Shown here: piece after piece, positions 32,141 to 40,902 of the stretch
Position numbering within the stretch: position 1 is the stretch's first letter
How the letters are laid out: each line of letters begins with the position of its first letter
Assembly (NCBI RefSeq): GCF_000294775.2
Contig: NZ_CP015506.1
Coordinates: 4,811,501 to 4,875,500 of the forward strand
Reading direction: 5' to 3'
Length of the DNA: 64,000 bases
From: Cytobacillus oceanisediminis 2691
GTDB taxonomy: Bacteria; Bacillota; Bacilli; Bacillales; Cytobacillaceae
Position numbers and translations under genes: made by a program
The notes under the pieces: model-generated
The model's database searches: none
What the model was told of the DNA's origin: nothing
What the model saw: the letters and a program-made list of their open reading frames with translations, nothing else

Positions 32141-33174
32141 TTCACATCCTCCATTTCATGTTTCATTGGGGGAATAAGTAAGAAGCCTTCTTTAAGCGGA
32201 TCCTCCTCGTTATAAAAGAACCGGTGCATTCCCATTAGCCATGCTGAACCAGTGATTCTTGTAATAACAGCCTCCACACCCAGAACATCTGCTGTTTCAA
32301 GGACTTCTCCGCGGAATAAAGAGCCGACAATACTCTCATGTACAAATTCTTCTTTGATACCAATCTCCTTTTTGGCATAGAGGACAGATAATTTGGCCGA
32401 AGTACCTGTACCGCATGGTGAACGATCAATCCCGCCTGGAGGGACAACAACTGTATTTTTTACATCAGCTTCTTCATGGGTTGGCACAGTGAAAAATTCA
32501 ATATGGGTCAAACCGCGAATAAATGGATATTGCGGATGAATGACATCCGTTTTTTCGTTAATTGTATTCCTAATTTTGATAGCTTTTTCAATGATTGTTG
32601 AAGCATTCTCCGGTGTCAGTTCTAATCCAACAGATTGGGCATTAATGATTCCATAGAAGTTGCCCCCATAAGCAATGTCTGCATCAACGGTTCCGATTCC
32701 CTCAACTTCAACAGAGACACTCTTTAACAGGAACGCAGGGACATTACAGAAGGAAACCTCTTTTGCTTTACCGTTCTCTACCTTAATCTCTGCCTTAACA
32801 AGACCTGCTGGTGTATCAATCCTGATGGTAGTAACTGGCTCCTGAGCAGGGAATAGCCCTGCTTCCACTAATGCTGTACAAACTCCGATTGTGTCATGGC
32901 CGCACATTGGCAAATATCCGCCGGTTTCGATATATATAACACCGATATCTGCTTCCGGATGACATGGGTCTGTTAAAAGTACTCCTGACATTACATCATG
33001 CCCTCTTGGTTCATTCATCAGGAGCTTACGAATCCAATCATATTCCTTTTGCATATGAAGCATTTTTTCGGACATTGTCGCTCCTTTTAGTACTGGGAGT
33101 CCACTAATCAATGTCCTTGTCGGATTTCCGCCCGTGTGTGTATCAATGGTTGTAAAAACCCGATTTGCTTTCAT
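32137..33174 (-). CDS. 4-hydroxyproline 2-epimerase (proline racemase family)
   Basis: 345 residues with both catalytic cysteines: Cys91 in PMCGHDTIG and Cys254 in DRSPCGTGTSA, plus DTHTGG (11-16) and NEPRGH. These enzymes take the alpha proton from one face and return it on the other. The surrounding catabolic genes indicate conversion of trans-4-hydroxy-L-proline to cis-4-hydroxy-D-proline rather than free proline racemisation. The stop of the oxidoreductase gene and this start share one base region (33174), so the genes are close-packed. Confidence 0.92.
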   Translation of the reverse strand: MKANRVFTTIDTHTGGNPTRTLISGLPVLKGATMSEKMLHMQKEYDWIRKLLMNEPRGHDVMSGVLLTDPCHPEADIGVIYIETGGYLPMCGHDTIGVCTALVEAGLFPAQEPVTTIRIDTPAGLVKAEIKVENGKAKEVSFCNVPAFLLKSVSVEVEGIGTVDADIAYGGNFYGIINAQSVGLELTPENASTIIEKAIKIRNTINEKTDVIHPQYPFIRGLTHIEFFTVPTHEEADVKNTVVVPPGGIDRSPCGTGTSAKLSVLYAKKEIGIKEEFVHESIVGSLFRGEVLETADVLGVEAVITRITGSAWLMGMHRFFYNEEDPLKEGFLLIPPMKHEMEDVK

Positions 33175-34349
33175 CAGCTCCTCACCCTTTCCTTAAATCG
33201 AGAAAATCTCAGCGGTTCAATTGGGATGCAAGTTTCCTTTTCATTAAGCATTTCCTCTATCACTTTTCCAGTAACAGCGGCAAGGCTAATTCCGTCTCCC
33301 TCATGACCGGCTGCAATATAATAGTTAGGAATTCCTTCCACTTCTGACACAATTGGCAAGTGATCCTCCGTCCAGGGCCGTAAGCCAGCATAAGTACGTA
33401 TGACCATCATGTCAGCCATTTTCGGATAGAATCTAATGGCCCTATTGGCAATGCATTTAATAATTTCATTATTGATTTTTGTATTAAACCCAACAAATTC
33501 ACGGCTGCTTCCAATCAGGAAGTTTTGACTTTCAGTCGGTTCAAAAACAAGTGCTACTCCGTATTTTTCAGTAATCGGGTCAACCTGGCGCTTGCCGCCA
33601 AATTTTGATATTAAATAGCCAAATTCCATGACTTTTCTTGGCCCAACAAAATCCTGGCGTGATGCGACCATAATGTGGCCTTTTCTTGGTTTAATTGGAA
33701 TAGACAAGTCCAGCATCTCACCGATATATGGAGCCCATACACCTGCCGCATTAATGACATAGTTAGCGGTGAAGGTCCCATTGGATGTTTCAACGCTAAA
33801 TGTACCGTCCGTCTTCCTTCTCATTCCGGTAACCTCAGTTTGTTTATGGGCTTTAGCGCCCATCTCCTTTGCCCCCTCAAGAAGGTTAAAGGCAAGTAGA
33901 TATGGATTGACTGTAGAATCTGTTGCACACTCTAAGCCGCCTAATAAATCATCAGCAAAATACTTGGAGTCTTGGCGGATGTCCTGTCTGTCCAGCATCC
34001 TGAACGGCAAGCCGGCCTCACTCTGACGGTCAACCCACTTTTGTGCTGCTTCCATCTCTTCTTCTGTCTCGCATACAAGGATGCTTCCGGGAGCCCGATA
34101 TTCAAAAGGCTGTTTCAATTCTCTGCTTAATTCATCTACTAATTTCTGACTGACAAGTGACATTTGACTATCGAAGCCAGGATCTTTATCAATAGCTAAA
34201 ATATTTCCGTCACAGCGGGAAGACGTGCCACTGACAAATTCACCTTTTTCAATAACTGTTACATTTCTTCCAGATTTAGAAGTATAATAGGCAATTGCAC
34301 AGCCTATGATTCCCCCGCCTATAACCAAAACGTCACAATGATATTTCAC
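33174..34349 (-). CDS. FAD-dependent oxidoreductase of the DAO family, probable D-hydroxyproline dehydrogenase FAD subunit
   Basis: 391 residues with an N-terminal Rossmann FAD motif (VLVIGGGIIGCAIAYY, 8-23) and the DAO-family C-terminal AGLRPWTEDHLPIV and AAGHEGDGISLA segments. It resembles the beta subunits of sarcosine oxidase, hydrogen-cyanide synthase HcnC and D-hydroxyproline dehydrogenase. Partner-type subunits (two [2Fe-2S] proteins and an FAD/NAD protein) are encoded in the divergent operon at 36256-38091. First gene of the left operon, 40 bases after a sigma-54 promoter. The reaction expected is cis-4-hydroxy-D-proline to 1-pyrroline-4-hydroxy-2-carboxylate. Confidence 0.88.
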   Translation of the reverse strand: MKYHCDVLVIGGGIIGCAIAYYTSKSGRNVTVIEKGEFVSGTSSRCDGNILAIDKDPGFDSQMSLVSQKLVDELSRELKQPFEYRAPGSILVCETEEEMEAAQKWVDRQSEAGLPFRMLDRQDIRQDSKYFADDLLGGLECATDSTVNPYLLAFNLLEGAKEMGAKAHKQTEVTGMRRKTDGTFSVETSNGTFTANYVINAAGVWAPYIGEMLDLSIPIKPRKGHIMVASRQDFVGPRKVMEFGYLISKFGGKRQVDPITEKYGVALVFEPTESQNFLIGSSREFVGFNTKINNEIIKCIANRAIRFYPKMADMMVIRTYAGLRPWTEDHLPIVSEVEGIPNYYIAAGHEGDGISLAAVTGKVIEEMLNEKETCIPIEPLRFSRFKERVRS

Positions 34350-34388
34350 AAAACCAACTTCCCTTCGTCTTGTTACATCATTTTATTA

Positions 34389-34408
34389 ATGCAAATAACA
34401 TGCCAACT
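34389..34408 (-). promoter_or_regulatory. Sigma-54 promoter of the left hydroxyproline operon
   Basis: On the minus strand TTGGCATGTTATTTGCAT has the invariant GG-N10-GC spacing and matches the -24/-12 consensus TTGGCAC-N5-TTGCAT at nearly every fixed base. It lies about 40 bases before the oxidoreductase start codon. Confidence 0.9.
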
Positions 34409-34470
34409 TTTTATATCTTACGCAGAAATAAGAACCTTCTAATAATTTTGCTGCTAACCCAAATATAGAT

Positions 34471-34500
34471 TTTTTTGACCTGTTCTTAATTGTCAAAAAA
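34471..34500. promoter_or_regulatory. Inverted repeat, candidate enhancer for the sigma-54 activator
   Basis: TTTTTTGAC (34471-34479) and GTCAAAAAA (34492-34500) form a perfect nine-base inverted repeat with a 12-base spacer, about 80 bp from the left sigma-54 promoter, which is a typical enhancer distance. A second dyad, CTGTTC...GAACAG (34480 and 34527), and a direct repeat AGTGTATAAAA (34512 and 34531) overlap the same interval. Confidence 0.5.
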
Positions 34501-34564
34501 TTTGATAAAATAGTGTATAAAATATTGAACAGTGTATAAAAAATTTTACATTCAGGAGGCTGTC

Positions 34565-36178
34565 ATGTTTGAATTACCGTCAGTCAAAGAAATAATTGAA
34601 AGTAATTTTATCTGTCTGAACCAAGTTGATAATGAAGGCGCTTTACCAAAAGTTTATTTGGATGATTCCTTTGCTGCATTAGCTGATGCTTGCAAGCGCT
34701 ATGCAGCCGTTGCCGTTGTAAATTCAGGCGGCCAAGTACTCGGCTGCATCACAAATGAACAAATCATTGATTTTTTGTATGATTCCTACAATCAATTAAA
34801 GGCTTTCTATGAGGCTGTCATCAAAACATCGGACGCTTCAGTCACAGTGATTGATGCTGATGAACGTGTCCGCACATGGACCGAAGGAGCTGAAAAAATT
34901 TTCTCTGTAAAAAAAGATGAGATTGTGGGCAAACCAATAATAGAATTCTTTGAACATCAGAATCTGCAAATCTTAGAATCCTTATACAAAGGAAAGAGAA
35001 TACAAGGAAAGCATCACCAGCCAAGATCTGATCTCTTTGTCCTAATAAATTCAAACCCTGTTTACTTTAATGGACGCATTATCGGGGCAGTTGTGTCGGA
35101 AACTGATGTGACAAGCCAGGTTGTTCTTAATGAAAAATTATTTAATATGTCGACTGAGGTTCATCGTTTAGAACAGGAGATGGCGAAATACAGACCTTCA
35201 GATCCCTTCAGATACATTAAAGGGAAAAGCGCTGTGATGGAAAAGACGGTGCAAATGGCAAAAAAGGTGTGCTCTGTCCGTTCAACTGTATTGATCTTAG
35301 GAGAAAGCGGAGTCGGCAAGGAGGTCTTTGCCAAATCCATTCATGAGGCAACTGAAGGACCTGAAGCTCCATTTATTTCAATTAACTGCGGTGCTATTCC
35401 AGCCTCATTATTTGAAAGCGAATTATTTGGCTATGAACGCGGCGCCTTTTCCGGTGCGGATCATAGAGGAAAAAAAGGAAAAATTGAGCTTGCTAAAGGG
35501 GGCACTCTTTTTCTGGATGAAATTGGTGAAATGCCTTTAGAAATGCAGGTCAAGATGCTTCGTGTGCTTCAAGAAAGAAAATATTACAAGGTTGGCGGTG
35601 AAAAAGAAATTGAGGCTAATTTCCGGGTAATTGCTGCAACAAATAGGGATTTAAAAGAATTAATAAAAGAAGGCCAATTCCGGGAGGATTTATATTATCG
35701 GCTAAATGTTGTCAGTTTAAAAATTCCTCCTTTAAAAGAACGCTGTGAAGATATCGTTGAACTAATTCATTACTTTTTAAATGATTTTTCACTGCGCTAT
35801 CAGCGGCCGATCCATCATTTTTCACAGGAAGTTATGCAAGAGATGCTTCAATATGATTGGCCGGGCAATGTTCGGGAGCTGCGTAATGTCGTTGAACGTC
35901 TGGTTGTTTTTGCAACAGATGGAGTCATTCGAAAAGAATATTTGCCATTTCACTCAGCAATGAGCTATTCAGCTGTATCTGATACGGACCTTCAGGAAAA
36001 CAACATAGAAATGAAAACGGTCATTGTGCCTCTTCAGGAGGAAATGGACCAGCACGAAAAGAAGGTACTCGAAAAAGCATTGGCATTAACCAGCGGCAAC
36101 AAATTAGAATGCTCGAAAAAACTGGGAATCACCCGGGCGACCCTTTACAATCGTCTAAAACGTCTTGGCTTAAGCTAA
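34565..36178 (+). CDS. Sigma-54-dependent transcriptional activator of hydroxyproline catabolism
   Basis: 537 residues. An N-terminal region with a CBS-like segment (about 45-75) is followed by a PAS sensor domain (about 80-190), the AAA+ domain (about 215-450) with Walker A GESGVGKE (246-253), the sigma-54 contact loop GAFSGA (293-298, usually GAFTGA) and Walker B GGTLFLDEIG (312-321), and a Fis-type helix-turn-helix near 505-535. The ATG at 34565 is six bases after AGGAGG; an earlier ATG at 34532 lacks a site. It sits between two divergent GG-N10-GC promoters, so it most likely activates both in response to hydroxyproline or a pathway intermediate. Confidence 0.93.
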   Translation: MFELPSVKEIIESNFICLNQVDNEGALPKVYLDDSFAALADACKRYAAVAVVNSGGQVLGCITNEQIIDFLYDSYNQLKAFYEAVIKTSDASVTVIDADERVRTWTEGAEKIFSVKKDEIVGKPIIEFFEHQNLQILESLYKGKRIQGKHHQPRSDLFVLINSNPVYFNGRIIGAVVSETDVTSQVVLNEKLFNMSTEVHRLEQEMAKYRPSDPFRYIKGKSAVMEKTVQMAKKVCSVRSTVLILGESGVGKEVFAKSIHEATEGPEAPFISINCGAIPASLFESELFGYERGAFSGADHRGKKGKIELAKGGTLFLDEIGEMPLEMQVKMLRVLQERKYYKVGGEKEIEANFRVIAATNRDLKELIKEGQFREDLYYRLNVVSLKIPPLKERCEDIVELIHYFLNDFSLRYQRPIHHFSQEVMQEMLQYDWPGNVRELRNVVERLVVFATDGVIRKEYLPFHSAMSYSAVSDTDLQENNIEMKTVIVPLQEEMDQHEKKVLEKALALTSGNKLECSKKLGITRATLYNRLKRLGLS

Positions 36179-36199
36179 TTTGAAATACTGGCTTCAAAG

Positions 36200-36217
36200 T
36201 TGGTACGATTTTTGCAT
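36200..36217 (+). promoter_or_regulatory. Sigma-54 promoter of the right hydroxyproline operon
   Basis: TTGGTACGATTTTTGCAT has GG (36202-36203) and GC (36214-36215) with exactly ten bases between them. It lies 40 bases upstream of the first iron-sulfur gene, directly behind the activator gene. Confidence 0.88.
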
Positions 36218-36255
36218 TATATTTTTACATATACCTGAAGAGGAGGGATTTCCAA

Positions 36256-36531
36256 ATGAATAACAACGAGGCACTTATGATCTGTCGTTGTGAAGAGGTT
36301 ACCTATGGGCAGCTTTTCGCAACAGCAAAAGAACATCAATGTACATCCAGGGAACTGAAGCTTAGAACAAGAGCTGGAATGGGGTTTTGTGGAGGACGCA
36401 CTTGCAGGATCATGGTCGATCGGATTATTGAAAGTGTCGTACCTAATACAGGAGAAGGTGAAATTCCTTTAAAATATCAGCCTCCAATTCGCCCTGTAAC
36501 TTTTGGAACGGCAGGTGAAAAGAATGACTAG
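36256..36531 (+). CDS. BFD-like [2Fe-2S] protein, D-hydroxyproline dehydrogenase small subunit
   Basis: 91 residues with the bacterioferritin-associated-ferredoxin-type cysteine pattern: C10-x-C12 near the N-terminus and C45-GGRT-C50. Such domains transfer electrons within multi-subunit amino-acid dehydrogenases, where they may be fused to the FAD subunit; here the domain is a free protein. AGAGGAGGG precedes the ATG. It overlaps the next gene by eight bases. Role as an electron-transfer subunit is inferred from family and context. Confidence 0.85.
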   Translation: MNNNEALMICRCEEVTYGQLFATAKEHQCTSRELKLRTRAGMGFCGGRTCRIMVDRIIESVVPNTGEGEIPLKYQPPIRPVTFGTAGEKND

Positions 36532-36856
36532 AATTATAGATCATCCGGTTTTAGGAAAATTAGATGATAGAAAAAAGATTCCATTCACTTTTGATGGGAA
36601 AGTATATGAAGCATTTGAAACTGAAACAATCGCGGCAGCTCTGCTGGCAAACGGTGTGAGAAAACTGCGTGTTCATGAGGAAAGTGGAACACCAAGAGGG
36701 TTTTATTGCAATATCGGCCACTGTATGGAATGCCGTGTAAATGTTAATGGGCAGGCCAATATAAGAGCCTGTTTAACTGTTGTGAAGGAGAATATGGTTG
36801 TTGAAAGAGGAAAACAGCATCCTAATATTGTTAAAAGGATGGTGGAGAATCTATGA
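36524..36856 (+). CDS. [2Fe-2S] protein, D-hydroxyproline dehydrogenase gamma subunit
   Basis: 110 residues from the ATG at 36524; the longer reading from 36503 has no ribosome site. Four cysteines in a plant-ferredoxin-like arrangement: Cys62, Cys67, Cys70 (YCNIGHCMECRV) and Cys83 (IRACL). This is the HcnA / sarcosine-oxidase-alpha N-terminal type that links the two flavoproteins of the complex. Its end overlaps the next start by ATGA, suggesting fixed subunit ratios. Confidence 0.88.
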   Translation: MTRIIDHPVLGKLDDRKKIPFTFDGKVYEAFETETIAAALLANGVRKLRVHEESGTPRGFYCNIGHCMECRVNVNGQANIRACLTVVKENMVVERGKQHPNIVKRMVENL

Positions 36857-38091
36857 TAGATGTAATCGTAATTGGAGCTGGACCAGCCGGTTTAGCTGGT
36901 GCCATAACCTGTGCTGAATACGGCTTAAAAGTTACCGTCATTGATGAATTTGTCAGGCCAGGCGGAAGATTAATCGGTCAATTGCACCAGGAACCGTCTG
37001 GAGAATGGTGGAATGGAATAAAAGAATCCACTCGTATGCATAACGAAGCACAGAAACTCTCTGTAGATATCCGCTGCGGCGTTTCTGTATATAACCTTGA
37101 AAAAGATAAGGATTGCTGGAATGTTCTTACTAATATAGGAACACTGATAGCTCCTTATGTGCTGGTAGCAACTGGTGCAGCTGAGTTCCCTATTCCTGTG
37201 CCAGGCTGGACTCTTCCAGGTGTTATGTCCATCGGGGCTGCACAGGTCATGACGAATGTTCATCGTGTTGAGGTTGGCAAAAAAGGCATCATCATTGGTG
37301 CTAACATTTTAGCATTTGCGATTTTAAACGAGCTCCAAATAGCCGGAATTAATGTGGAACATATTGTACTGCCAGAAAAGAGTCCGCTTAGCCAAAAAGC
37401 GGGAGAACCTGAGGAAGTCTTGAAGTCACTTCTAAATGCGGCCCATCTTGCCCCGTCACCCATTTTGCGGCTGGGCAGTCGCTTTATGAGAAATAGAGGA
37501 TTCCGCAAATTAGGGATGAAATTTTATCCTAAAAGCGGCGTTAAGGTGAATGGAACACCATTGCAGCTTAGAAAAGCAGCACTTGAAATTCTTGGAAAGG
37601 ATCAGGTAGAAGGCGTACTCACTGCAGAAATAGATGTGAATGGTAACGTAATCAAAGGTACAGAAAAAATTTACGAAGCAGATTTCGTGTGTATCGCAGG
37701 CGGCTTGTATCCGTTAGCAGAGCTTACAGCAGTTGCCGGATGCCCATTCCAATACGTTCCAGAACTTGGGGGACATGTTCCGCTTCATTCTGAAAAAATG
37801 GAAACTCCGCTCGAAGGATTATTTGTTGCCGGGAATATCACCGGCATTGAAAGCGGAAAAATTGCCATGGCCCAAGGAACAACAGCAGGCATTTCGATTG
37901 CTAAACACGCTGGAAAAGGCAGCACCGACATCAACAAGAAGCTTGAACAGGCATTGAAAAATGTTCATACTGTCCGTCAAAACGCTGCCATCCAATTCAA
38001 CCCTGAAATTGCAAACGGCCGGAGGAAAATCTATGAACTTTGGGAGGATCTTTATAGGAAAGAACAGGATTCTTTAAAGGAAATAGGATAA
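36853..38091 (+). CDS. FAD/NAD(P)-binding oxidoreductase, D-hydroxyproline dehydrogenase alpha subunit
   Basis: 412 residues with two Rossmann folds: IVIGAGPAGLAGA (5-17) for FAD and a second around GKKGIIIGANILAFAI (about 139-154). A conserved LFVAGNITGI near 325-334 is the second FAD contact. It resembles HcnB and the alpha subunit of D-hydroxyproline dehydrogenases that pass electrons on to the respiratory chain. Third gene of the right operon. The DAO-type catalytic subunit of the same complex is encoded in the opposite direction at 33174-34349. Confidence 0.87.
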   Translation: MIDVIVIGAGPAGLAGAITCAEYGLKVTVIDEFVRPGGRLIGQLHQEPSGEWWNGIKESTRMHNEAQKLSVDIRCGVSVYNLEKDKDCWNVLTNIGTLIAPYVLVATGAAEFPIPVPGWTLPGVMSIGAAQVMTNVHRVEVGKKGIIIGANILAFAILNELQIAGINVEHIVLPEKSPLSQKAGEPEEVLKSLLNAAHLAPSPILRLGSRFMRNRGFRKLGMKFYPKSGVKVNGTPLQLRKAALEILGKDQVEGVLTAEIDVNGNVIKGTEKIYEADFVCIAGGLYPLAELTAVAGCPFQYVPELGGHVPLHSEKMETPLEGLFVAGNITGIESGKIAMAQGTTAGISIAKHAGKGSTDINKKLEQALKNVHTVRQNAAIQFNPEIANGRRKIYELWEDLYRKEQDSLKEIG

Positions 38092-38120
38092 AATGTAATG
38101 ATCCAATAGCAAATTTTCGT

Positions 38121-38152
38121 AAAAAAACCGCCCTCCCTATTCGGAGGCCGGT
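38121..38152 (-). terminator. his operon terminator
   Basis: AACCGGCCTCC GAATAG GGAGGGCGGTT hairpin followed by TTTTT on the minus strand. Its 5' arm lies within the last codons of hisI. On the plus strand the same hairpin follows the hydroxyproline operon but lacks a good T tract. Confidence 0.85.
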
Positions 38153-38781
38153 TCGCTTTTCTTGTCATGCCGTTTATTCAGTATTTTTAATACCTCATTA
38201 AAAGGCAGTTCCTGCTCCCGCAGCAGCACCATCAAATGATAAATCAGGTCGGCTGCTTCCCATTTCAGTTCGTCCTTATCACGGTTTTTCGCAGCGATGA
38301 TGACTTCTGCGGATTCTTCGCCGACCTTCTTCAGGATTTTATCCACGCCCTTTTCAAAAAGATATGTCGTGTATGCTCCTTCAGGGCGTGTCTTTTCCCG
38401 TTCTTCAATGACCTTTTCAAGTGTATAAAGGATTTCGTACTCAGATAAGCCGCCTGACCCTTCCCCGTATACTCTTTCCTCAAAGCAGCTGACTGTTCCA
38501 TTGTGGCAGGCAGGACCTGCTGGTTCAACCATAACCACAATCGCATCCTGATCACAGTCAAGCTTCATTTCAACAATTTTCTGTGTGTTGCCGCTTGTTG
38601 CCCCTTTGTGCCAAAGCTCATTGCGGGAACGGCTGAAAAACCAGGTCTCACCTGTTTCCGCCGATTTTAAAAGGGATTCCCGATTCATATATGCTAACGT
38701 TAATACTTCTTTTGTTTTTGCATCCTGTACAACTGCAGGGATCAGTCCCTTTTCATCGAACTTTACACTTTCAATATTCAT
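38137..38781 (-). CDS. hisI: Bifunctional phosphoribosyl-AMP cyclohydrolase / phosphoribosyl-ATP pyrophosphatase
   Basis: 214 residues; catalyses steps 2 and 3 of histidine synthesis. The N-terminal HisI domain (about 1-110) has metal ligands in the DCDQDAIVV and CHNGTVSCF segments. The C-terminal HisE domain (about 115-205) is a MazG-like four-helix bundle with [14 protein letters not shown]. Its start overlaps the hisF stop by ATGA. Last gene of the operon. Confidence 0.97.
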   Translation of the reverse strand: MNIESVKFDEKGLIPAVVQDAKTKEVLTLAYMNRESLLKSAETGETWFFSRSRNELWHKGATSGNTQKIVEMKLDCDQDAIVVMVEPAGPACHNGTVSCFEERVYGEGSGGLSEYEILYTLEKVIEEREKTRPEGAYTTYLFEKGVDKILKKVGEESAEVIIAAKNRDKDELKWEAADLIYHLMVLLREQELPFNEVLKILNKRHDKKSEPASE

Positions 38782-39536
38782 CGGACAACCACCCCTTTTT
38801 CCTCAATATATGACTTTACTTCTGCAACAGACGTTTCTTTATAGTGAAAAATCGATGCAGCCAATGCGGCATCCGCTTTTCCATCGATAAATGCTTCAGC
38901 AAAGTGATCAGCATTTCCGGCACCGCCTGAAGCAATTACCGGAATCGAAACCGCCTCGCTGACTGCTTTTGTCAGCTTAATATCGAAGCCTTTTTTCTCA
39001 CCGTCAGAGTCCATGCTTGTGAGTAAAATTTCTCCGGCCCCGCGCTCCGCTGCTTCATGGGCCCAAGCGATGACCTCAAGGTCAGTCGGTGTCCGTCCGC
39101 CATGTGTGTACACGCGCCAGGAACCAAGGTCTTCATCGTATTTTGCATCAATCGCAACAACGATGCACTGTGATCCGAAAAAATTTGCCCCTTCTGTAAT
39201 TAAATCAGGATTGTTTACGGCAGCTGTATTGAGAGAAACCTTATCAGCCCCTGCCCGCAAAATTCGTTTCATATCTTCCAGCGCGTTAATCCCGCCGCCG
39301 ACTGTAAATGGAATGGCAAGCTCAGACGCAACAGCCTTTACAACCTCAACCATAGTTTTCCGACCTTCATGTGAAGCGGAGATATCGAGGAAGACCAGCT
39401 CGTCAGCTCCCTGCTCATCATAAAATCGGGCAAGCTCAACCGGATCTCCGGCATCACGCAGCTGCACGAATTGGACCCCTTTTACCACACGGCCGTCTTT
39501 TACATCCAGACAGGGAACGATGCGTTTCGTCAGCAT
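38778..39536 (-). CDS. hisF: Imidazole glycerol phosphate synthase, cyclase subunit HisF
   Basis: 252-residue (beta/alpha)8 barrel that joins ammonia from HisH to PRFAR to form imidazole glycerol phosphate and AICAR. Catalytic aspartates are Asp11 in [15 protein letters not shown] and the one in [13 protein letters not shown] near 130. It overlaps hisA by seven bases and hisI by four. Confidence 0.97.
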   Translation of the reverse strand: MLTKRIVPCLDVKDGRVVKGVQFVQLRDAGDPVELARFYDEQGADELVFLDISASHEGRKTMVEVVKAVASELAIPFTVGGGINALEDMKRILRAGADKVSLNTAAVNNPDLITEGANFFGSQCIVVAIDAKYDEDLGSWRVYTHGGRTPTDLEVIAWAHEAAERGAGEILLTSMDSDGEKKGFDIKLTKAVSEAVSIPVIASGGAGNADHFAEAFIDGKADAALAASIFHYKETSVAEVKSYIEEKGVVVR

Positions 39537-40267
39537 GATTCCTTCACCTCTTTCAGAGCTTCCGCTACGGTAAAACGGCCTTCATAAATGGCCTTTCCGA
39601 CAATGGCGCCAGCAACACCTTCTGAAGAATACTCCCGTAGCTTCGCCAAATCAGCCAGCTGGCTGACGCCGCCAGATGCAATGACACTTTTTCCGGTTTC
39701 CCCTGCAAGCAGACGAACAGCTTCAATATTTGGCCCCGATAGCATTCCGTCTGTTGCGATATCTGTAAAAATAAAAGTTTCCGCACCTGCGTCGGCAAAT
39801 CGCCTTCCTAAGTCAACTGCCCTCACTTCAGACGTTTCCAGCCAGCCATGTGTGGCCACAAAGCCATTTTTCGCATCAAGGCCGACTGCAATGGCTTTGC
39901 CGTATTTGCGGATCATTTCAATAGCAAACTCAGGATTGGAGACGGCGATGCTTCCAATGATTACGCGTGTTACGCCATTATCCAGATAATGCAGGATGTC
40001 TTCTTCCGTACGGATTCCCCCGCCGATCTGGACGGAGGCGCCAAGTTCGCGGGAAGCCTGAATGACATATTGATCATTAACCCGCTTCCCATCCTTTGCC
40101 CCGTCTAGATCTACCATATGAATCCAGTCTGCTCCTTCATCAGCAAACTTTTTGGCCATATCAAACGGAGAGTCGCCATACACCGTTTCCTTATCGTAAT
40201 CCCCCTGCAGCAGCCGGACGCACTTGCCGCCTCTCATATCGATTGCCGGATAGATCGTAAAACTCAT
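39530..40267 (-). CDS. hisA: ProFAR isomerase HisA
   Basis: 245-residue TIM barrel, the Amadori isomerase converting ProFAR to PRFAR. Catalytic Asp10 lies in [17 protein letters not shown] and the second in [12 protein letters not shown] near 130. It has the same two-phosphate-site design as HisF. It overlaps hisH by ATGA. Confidence 0.97.
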   Translation of the reverse strand: MSFTIYPAIDMRGGKCVRLLQGDYDKETVYGDSPFDMAKKFADEGADWIHMVDLDGAKDGKRVNDQYVIQASRELGASVQIGGGIRTEEDILHYLDNGVTRVIIGSIAVSNPEFAIEMIRKYGKAIAVGLDAKNGFVATHGWLETSEVRAVDLGRRFADAGAETFIFTDIATDGMLSGPNIEAVRLLAGETGKSVIASGGVSQLADLAKLREYSSEGVAGAIVGKAIYEGRFTVAEALKEVKESC

Positions 40268-40902
40268 TTCACAGACATCCTTTCTTCAACCAGCTCGGTA
40301 AAATTGCGTAAAAGCGCCATGCCGAGCGAACTGCTTTTTTCAGGGTGGAACTGCATGCCGAACACATTGCCCCTTCCGGCAACTGCCGGCACTTCTACAT
40401 CATACATACTTCTGCTGATAACAACTTCTCTATCATCTGTATCTACAAAGTAGGAGTGGACGAAATAGACATAATCTTCATTAAGTCCTTTTAAAATTGG
40501 CGAACCCTGTAAGAATTCAAGACGGTTCCAGCCCATATGCGGAACTTTATACGTTTCGCCTTCTGCTGTTGCACCGGGAAAACGCCTCACATGGCCAGGG
40601 AGAAGCTTCAGGCCTTCCGTCATGCCATTCTCCTCACTGCTCTCAAATAAAAGCTGCATGCCAAGGCAAATGCCAAGAAGCGGCTTGCCTGTATCAGCAA
40701 ACTCCTTTACCAGATCTGCCAGACCTGTAGAATTTAAGATGGTCATGGCATCTTTGAAAGAGCCGACACCCGGCAGAATTAAGGCGTCTGCTTTAAGGAG
40801 CTCGTCTTTATTTTCAGAAAGGAAATAAGGAACCTCCAACCGTTCAAGCGCTTTACTGACACTGAACAAATTCCCCATTCCGTAATCGATGATGCCGATC
40901 AT
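40264..40902 (-). CDS. hisH: Imidazole glycerol phosphate synthase, glutaminase subunit HisH
   Basis: 212-residue class I glutamine amidotransferase. Catalytic Cys is in [11 protein letters not shown] near 80-90; the His-Glu pair is in FHPEKS near 186-191. It supplies ammonia through a tunnel to HisF. The start codon directly follows the hisB stop codon. Confidence 0.97.
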   Translation of the reverse strand: MIGIIDYGMGNLFSVSKALERLEVPYFLSENKDELLKADALILPGVGSFKDAMTILNSTGLADLVKEFADTGKPLLGICLGMQLLFESSEENGMTEGLKLLPGHVRRFPGATAEGETYKVPHMGWNRLEFLQGSPILKGLNEDYVYFVHSYFVDTDDREVVISRSMYDVEVPAVAGRGNVFGMQFHPEKSSSLGMALLRNFTELVEERMSVK

